Below are positions 6,594-9,345 of a stretch of 9,345 nucleotides of DNA, in pieces (the first letter of the stretch is position 1; each line of letters starts with the position of its first letter). The notes beneath the pieces are model-generated. The model ran no database searches. It had not been told where the DNA came from and worked only from the letters and a program-made list of their open reading frames with translations. Made by a program: the position numbers and the translations under genes. Location: contig JBHIFE010000055.1 in assembly GCA_046760985.1 (NCBI GenBank), positions 1-9,345 of the forward strand. Reading direction: 5' to 3'. This stretch comes from JBHIFE01 sp046760985. GTDB lineage: Bacteria > Chloroflexota > Dehalococcoidia > Dehalococcoidales > RBG-16-60-22.

Positions 6594-6682
6594 GTGGGGG
6601 AGGCTTTTGGCTCAACCAACTCAATCAGCACCTTGGTTCCCTCAGGATGAAGAAAGGCTATATGGTTAGTCTTCTCTATCAT
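6590..6682 (-). pseudogene. Internally deleted methylmalonyl-CoA epimerase remnant (30 codons)
   Basis: Starting at an ATG that overlaps the end of mcmB by 17 bases, this frame encodes 30 residues: MIEKTNHIA, then FLHPEGTKVLIELVEP, then KASPT and TGA. Methylmalonyl-CoA epimerases of about 130-150 residues begin with a similar 'I-x-x-I-x-H-I-A' and end with a similar 'FLHPKST-x-VLIELVE', so this looks like the two ends joined with about 100 codons missing. The metal ligands and catalytic Glu of the vicinal-oxygen-chelate fold cannot all be present. The RBS (AGGAG/AAGGG in the 3' end of mcmB) is intact. The gene order mutase, B12 subunit, epimerase is common. An alternative is that only the C-terminal part survives and the ATG is fortuitous. 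Confidence 0.75.
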
Positions 6683-7085
6683 TACCCTTCTCTCCTAAAT
6701 TTGTTTGGATAAACCTGCTGATCTCATCAAGGGGTGTTCCCGGACCAAATATCTGGGCAATACCAGCCTCTTTTAGCTTGGGGACGTCTTTCTTGGGTAT
6801 AATGCCACCACCTATAACCAGGATATCCTCACCACCCTTCTGTCTAATAAGCTCCACTATCTTGGGAAACAAAGCCATATGAGCCCCAGACAAACAACTT
6901 AGACCAACCACATCTACATCTTCTTGTATAGCTACCTCAGCAATCTGCTCCGGTGTTAACCGCAATCCAAGATAAATTACCTCCATGCCAGCATCTCTTA
7001 AACCTTGGGCTACTACCTTGAGTCCCCTATCATGACCGTCCAGTCCCGGTTTAGCCATCAAGACTCGTATTTTCCTATACTGCAT
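6666..7085 (-). CDS. mcmB: Methylmalonyl-CoA mutase cobalamin-binding (small) subunit
   Basis: This 139-residue protein is a stand-alone B12-binding Rossmann-type domain. It has the hallmark DxHxxG as DGHDRG (residues 16-21, with His18 replacing the dimethylbenzimidazole ligand of cobalt), the SxL motif in LSCLSG (62-67) and the GG motif in VIGGGII (90-96). Length is typical of split mutases (about 130-145). It begins 16 bases after the mcmA stop, behind a weak GAGGG, and should form the active holoenzyme with that catalytic subunit. Its 3' end carries the RBS and start codon of the epimerase remnant. The function as cobalamin subunit of an acyl-CoA mutase is well supported; the acyl specificity is set by the partner. 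Confidence 0.95.
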   Translation of the reverse strand: MQYRKIRVLMAKPGLDGHDRGLKVVAQGLRDAGMEVIYLGLRLTPEQIAEVAIQEDVDVVGLSCLSGAHMALFPKIVELIRQKGGEDILVIGGGIIPKKDVPKLKEAGIAQIFGPGTPLDEISRFIQTNLGEKGNDRED

Positions 7086-7100
7086 AGCAAAGACCCTCGT

Positions 7101-8717
7101 CTAGAGTATACCTGGCTCTCGGTATTCTCCAAACACCTCCCTCAAGGCATCACTTATTTCCCCGACAGTGGCGTAAGCTTTAACCGCCTCAATCAGTACT
7201 GGCATAACATTCTCGTCGCCCCTAGCCACATTGCGTACTCTATTCAGCACCTCGCTTACCCCTTGGTTATCCCTTTCCTCCTTTAATCTTTTTAATCTCT
7301 CTATCTGCCTTCTCTCGGTTTCCATACCAATCTCCAAAGTCGATGGCACATGCTCATCCTTAACTACAAACTTATTAACGCCAACAATGACCTGCTCACC
7401 AGAATCTACCGCCTCTTGATAGCTATAGGCTGAATTCGTAATCTCTTTTTGAATGTATCCCTTCTCTATAGCCTTCAGGGCACCACCCATTTTATCGATT
7501 TCATTGATATATGCCATCGCCTTGTTCTCTATCTGATTGGTTAACCACTCTATAAAGTATGAGCCTCCAAGCGGGTCGACGGTATTGGTAACACCGCTCT
7601 CATGGGCGATGATTTGTTGGGTTCTGAGAGCAACTTGCACTGCCTGCTCGCTGGGCAAAGCCAGAGCCTCGTCAAATGAGTTGGTGTGCAAAGATTGGCA
7701 GCCCCCCAATACCGCAGCCAGAGCCTGTAGGGTTACTCTTACGATGTTATTAAGCGGTTGCTGCTCGGTAAGAGTAAAGCCATCAGTTTGGACGTGATAT
7801 CTTAACATCATAGACTTGGGGTTTTTGGCACCAAACCTTTCCTTCATTATCGTAGCCCACATCCGACGCAGCGCTCTAAACTTGGCAACTTCTTCAAGGA
7901 GGTTAGTATACGCAGCAAAGAAGAAGGAGAATCTTGGGGCAAAAGAATCAACCATCATTCCCCTATCTATCATTGCCTGAACATAAGCAATTGCGTTGGC
8001 GAGGGTAAAGCCTGCTTCCTGAGCTGCGGTAGCACCAGCCTCCCGCATGTGATAGCCACTAATACTTATCGAGTTCCATTCCGGCATATTTTGGGCGCAG
8101 TAGGAGCAAATATCGGTGACCAAGCGCATAGATGCGGTTGGTCCAAAAATATACGTATTTCTGGCTATATATTCCTTTAGTATATCATTTTGAACAGTTC
8201 CACTAAGTTTGCTTTTATCTGCCCCCTGCTTTTCCGCAGCAGCGATATACATGGCTAGTATGATCGGTGCCGTGGCGTTAATCGTCATCGACGTGCTTAC
8301 CTCAGCCAGCGGAATACCTTCCCAGAGCCGCTCCATGTCTTGAAGCGAATCGATGGCAACCCCGCATTTACCAACCTCTCCGCTAGCTAAGGGATGATCT
8401 GAATCATATCCCTCCTGGGTGGGTAGGTGAAAAGCAACACTAAAGCCGGTTTGCCCTTGTTTATACAAATACTTATACCGCTCATTTGTCTCTTCCACGG
8501 TGCCGAATCCTGCATATTGGCGCATAGTCCATAGCCTACCTCTATAACCAGTTGACATTATATGTCTGGTAAATGGATACTCTCCAGGGAGACCGATATT
8601 CCCCTCCTTAACCCCCTCCAAATCAGCCGGTGTATATACTCTGTTAACTACAGTTCCATTAACAGTAGTCCTAAACTCCTTCTTCCTCTCATTTATCTCG
8701 TCAGTTTTCTTCTTCAT
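7101..8717 (-). CDS. mcmA: Methylmalonyl-CoA mutase catalytic (large) subunit
   Basis: The protein is 538 residues from the chosen ATG. Motifs include TGYRGRLWTMRQYAGFG (56-72), GYDSDHPLASGEVG (103-116), GTVQNDILKEYIARNTYIFGP (173-193), SMRL (196-199) and SISGYHMREAGAT (218-230). Tyr68, Arg198 and His223 match the substrate-contacting Tyr, Arg and His of methylmalonyl-CoA mutase, favouring that substrate over isobutyryl- or 2-hydroxyisobutyryl-CoA, where the Tyr is changed. It interconverts (R)-methylmalonyl-CoA and succinyl-CoA in the cytoplasm with mcmB. Odd features are TGY instead of TMY, AFHLPT instead of AFDLPT, and FGPTAS instead of FPPxPS. The start at 8717 has CGGAGGAA nine bases upstream; a 13-codon extension to a TTG at 8756 would include that RBS and is unlikely. 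Confidence 0.92.
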   Translation of the reverse strand: MKKKTDEINERKKEFRTTVNGTVVNRVYTPADLEGVKEGNIGLPGEYPFTRHIMSTGYRGRLWTMRQYAGFGTVEETNERYKYLYKQGQTGFSVAFHLPTQEGYDSDHPLASGEVGKCGVAIDSLQDMERLWEGIPLAEVSTSMTINATAPIILAMYIAAAEKQGADKSKLSGTVQNDILKEYIARNTYIFGPTASMRLVTDICSYCAQNMPEWNSISISGYHMREAGATAAQEAGFTLANAIAYVQAMIDRGMMVDSFAPRFSFFFAAYTNLLEEVAKFRALRRMWATIMKERFGAKNPKSMMLRYHVQTDGFTLTEQQPLNNIVRVTLQALAAVLGGCQSLHTNSFDEALALPSEQAVQVALRTQQIIAHESGVTNTVDPLGGSYFIEWLTNQIENKAMAYINEIDKMGGALKAIEKGYIQKEITNSAYSYQEAVDSGEQVIVGVNKFVVKDEHVPSTLEIGMETERRQIERLKRLKEERDNQGVSEVLNRVRNVARGDENVMPVLIEAVKAYATVGEISDALREVFGEYREPGIL

Positions 8718-8726
8718 CAGACATTT

Positions 8727-8731
8727 CCTCC
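8727..8731 (-). promoter_or_regulatory. Ribosome binding site that fixes the mcmA start
   Basis: GGAGG lies nine bases upstream of the ATG at 8715-8717, within ACGGAGGAAATG. An out-of-frame ATG between them opens only a seven-codon frame. No comparable site precedes the upstream in-frame TTG. This decides the start of mcmA. Confidence 0.75.
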
Positions 8732-8838
8732 GTGTAAACAAGACTGATGCTACCAACCATTTCCTAGTATTCGTGGTAGCGCATCACCAAACCAAGGAGC
8801 CTTCTTCCTAGTAGCTTTGGCTGCCTTGTTCCAAACCA

Positions 8839-8881
8839 AAAAGGCACCCCTGCGCTGAACATAGCGACTCCGGTGCCTTTT
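8839..8881 (-). terminator. Terminator-like hairpin in the mcmA leader
   Basis: Arms 8839-8848 and 8872-8881 form a perfect 10-bp inverted repeat (AAAAGGCACC with GGTGCCTTTT). A nested 4-bp stem (8853-8856 with 8863-8866) closes a 6-base loop. On the minus strand the 3' arm ends in five T, as in an intrinsic terminator; the other strand also ends in four T. It lies about 60-100 bases downstream of the predicted start near 8941 and about 120 bases before mcmA. It could be a leader attenuator, or the end of a short RNA of about 100 bases. I find no B12-box (GCCACTG) or T-box sequence here. Confidence 0.65.
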
Positions 8882-8947
8882 CCCATTCCCCCAACTCTTC
8901 CAGCCTGATTTGCCTTACTTCTTGGCTCACGTCATGTCTTCGGCTTG

Positions 8948-8976
8948 ATTATAGTTCTGGCCGACATTATTGTCAA
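8948..8976 (-). promoter_or_regulatory. Promoter of the mcmA operon (TTGACA-17-TATAAT)
   Basis: On the minus strand TTGACA (8971-8976) and TATAAT (8948-8953) are both perfect consensus boxes separated by 17 bases. Transcription should start near 8941 and proceed through the hairpin leader into mcmA. The TGA inside the -35 box is the stop codon of the truncated integrase gene. Confidence 0.8.
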
Positions 8977-9164
8977 TCAACGATAGGGAACTTTTTGAAG
9001 CGGCGCAGGTCGTTACCGGTAATGCTAGCTATAGCCTGTTGCTCAGGCTCGAGGAAGTCGGCAAAATAACCAACACTTGACATAATCCAGCGAATCGTTT
9101 TTGGACTCTTTCCCTCGGCTCTAGCAAACGTTTTGTAAGCTATCAGCGCGTCCTGAAGCGTCAT
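8973..9164 (-). pseudogene. Truncated tyrosine recombinase (integrase), N-terminal SAM-like domain only
   Basis: The frame encodes 63 residues from an ATG at 9164 with TAAGGA ten bases upstream. AYKTFARAEGKSPKTIRW, then VGYFADFLE and ITGNDLRRF, match the N-terminal core-binding (SAM-like) domain of phage-type tyrosine recombinases. These normally continue to about 280-400 residues with the R-H-R-Y catalytic domain. Here the frame ends right after LRRFKKFPIVD, so no catalytic residue remains. The same frame is open further upstream into the tRNA, but that part is not protein-like. It sits just downstream of the tRNA-Arg 3' end, the classic location of an integrase next to an attachment site. 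A small stand-alone protein is possible but less likely. Confidence 0.75.
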
Positions 9165-9194
9165 CACTTCCAATTCCTTACACTGATAGCTTAC
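9135..9194. repeat. 12-bp perfect inverted repeat around the integrase start
   Basis: GTAAGCTATCAG (9135-9146) and CTGATAGCTTAC (9183-9194) are perfect inverted copies separated by 36 bases. The spacer contains the RBS and ATG of the integrase remnant, and one arm encodes its residues Leu-Ile-Ala-Tyr. It could fold in mRNA or be a binding site for a recombinase or regulator; neither is shown. Confidence 0.6.
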
Positions 9195-9248
9195 AGTAGG
9201 GGATAGCTCTTGCCTATGACATTTTAGAGGATTTTTGTCAAAGCAGTT

Positions 9249-9281
9249 GCCCTTTTTGTCACCAAAAGCTTGGTCAAGGGC
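9249..9281 (-). other. Possible hairpin downstream of tRNA-Arg
   Basis: GCCCTT and AAGGGC (9276-9281 and 9249-9254 on the minus strand) can pair, with a nested CCAA/TTGG stem inside. No T-run follows on the minus strand, so as a terminator for the tRNA it is weak. The 134 bases between the tRNA and the integrase start hold nothing else I recognise apart from one arm of the inverted repeat. Confidence 0.3.
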
Positions 9282-9298
9282 TGAAAGTAAAGCTAAAG

Positions 9299-9345
9299 CG
9301 TCCCTGGAGGGATTCGAACCCACGACCCGCTGCTTAGAAGGCAGC
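9299..9345 (-). tRNA. tRNA-Arg (anticodon TCT), 3' part; 5' part beyond the window
   Basis: On the minus strand the sequence shows anticodon stem GCTGC/GCAGC around the loop CTTCTAA, giving anticodon TCT for arginine. A variable loop GGGTC, a T-arm with loop TTCGAAT, an acceptor strand CAGGGAC and discriminator G follow. CCA is not encoded. The T-stem GTGGG/CCCTC has one T-T mismatch. The D-arm and 5' acceptor are outside the window. The 3' end faces the integrase remnant, consistent with use as an integration site. Confidence 0.9.

Larger units (their letters stand above)
8718..8947 (-). other. Untranslated leader of mcmA (about 220 bases)
   Basis: This stretch holds no coding sequence I recognise. 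It contains the terminator-like hairpin at 8839-8881, the mcmA RBS, a second possible stem pairing GCTACC with GGTAGC (about 8748-8779) and two copies of TACTAGGAA. A leader of this size with a terminator-like element suggests conditional expression of the mutase operon. The signal is unknown. Confidence 0.45.

Noticed and set aside
8718..8756. 13-codon N-terminal extension of mcmA from TTG
   Set aside because: It would translate through the good GGAGG site. The sequence MVASVLFTRRKCL is not conserved-looking and has no RBS.
8757..8947. Cobalamin riboswitch upstream of the B12-dependent mutase
   Set aside because: I looked for the B12-box (GCCACTG-like) and the other conserved core elements and did not find them. 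Only a terminator-like hairpin is visible.
9225..9245. Another TTGACA box on the minus strand between tRNA and integrase
   Set aside because: No acceptable -10 box lies 16-18 bases downstream (CATAGG at 17), so it is not called as a promoter.
9165..9323. N-terminal extension of the integrase frame to 9323
   Set aside because: It begins inside the tRNA gene (the peptide GSNPSRDA is just translated tRNA). The ATG at 9164 has a proper RBS and begins the integrase similarity.

Overview
The window looks like a chromosomal segment of an anaerobic bacterium, most plausibly a sulfur-cycling Chloroflexota (Dehalococcoidia-like) lineage. Three features point there: a solute-binding lipoprotein with a long Pro/Ala linker directly after the lipobox Cys, a split B12-dependent acyl-CoA mutase (separate catalytic and cobalamin subunits), and a DsrJ-type triheme cytochrome. 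This placement is an inference from gene style; no phylogeny was run. Desulfobacterota or another sulfate-reducing lineage remains possible.

Layout. On the + strand at the left edge are the tail of a class I fumarase/tartrate dehydratase alpha subunit (1-120), its beta subunit (147-740), an isolated dsrJ (817-1200) and a broken remnant of a Tat-signal gene, probably dsrO (1201-1279). From 1401 to the right end everything is on the minus strand. Read in the direction of transcription (right to left) it runs: the 3' part of tRNA-Arg(TCT) at the window edge; a truncated tyrosine-recombinase gene; a consensus promoter; a structured leader with a terminator-like hairpin; mcmA; mcmB; an internally deleted methylmalonyl-CoA epimerase remnant; two tandem consensus promoters; a TRAP transporter operon (dctP, hairpin, dctQ, dctM); and an AMP-dependent acyl-CoA ligase-like gene.

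Function. The intact genes form a carboxylic-acid theme: TRAP uptake of an organic acid, activation by a CoA ligase-like enzyme, methylmalonyl-CoA/succinyl-CoA interconversion, and fumarate/malate interconversion. DsrJ would belong to the DsrMKJOP membrane electron-transfer complex, but no other intact subunit is present.

Most notable is the decay and rearrangement. Three gene remnants (dsrO-like, epimerase, integrase) lie at the boundaries between modules. Two of them end in a TGA that sits inside the TTGACA -35 box of the next promoter. The integrase remnant beside a tRNA-Arg suggests an old integration site. I do not see an undescribed multi-gene system. The best leads are the orphan dsrJ with a dead dsrO start, the 30-codon epimerase remnant, the mcmA leader hairpin, and the ligase lacking its usual A10 lysine.
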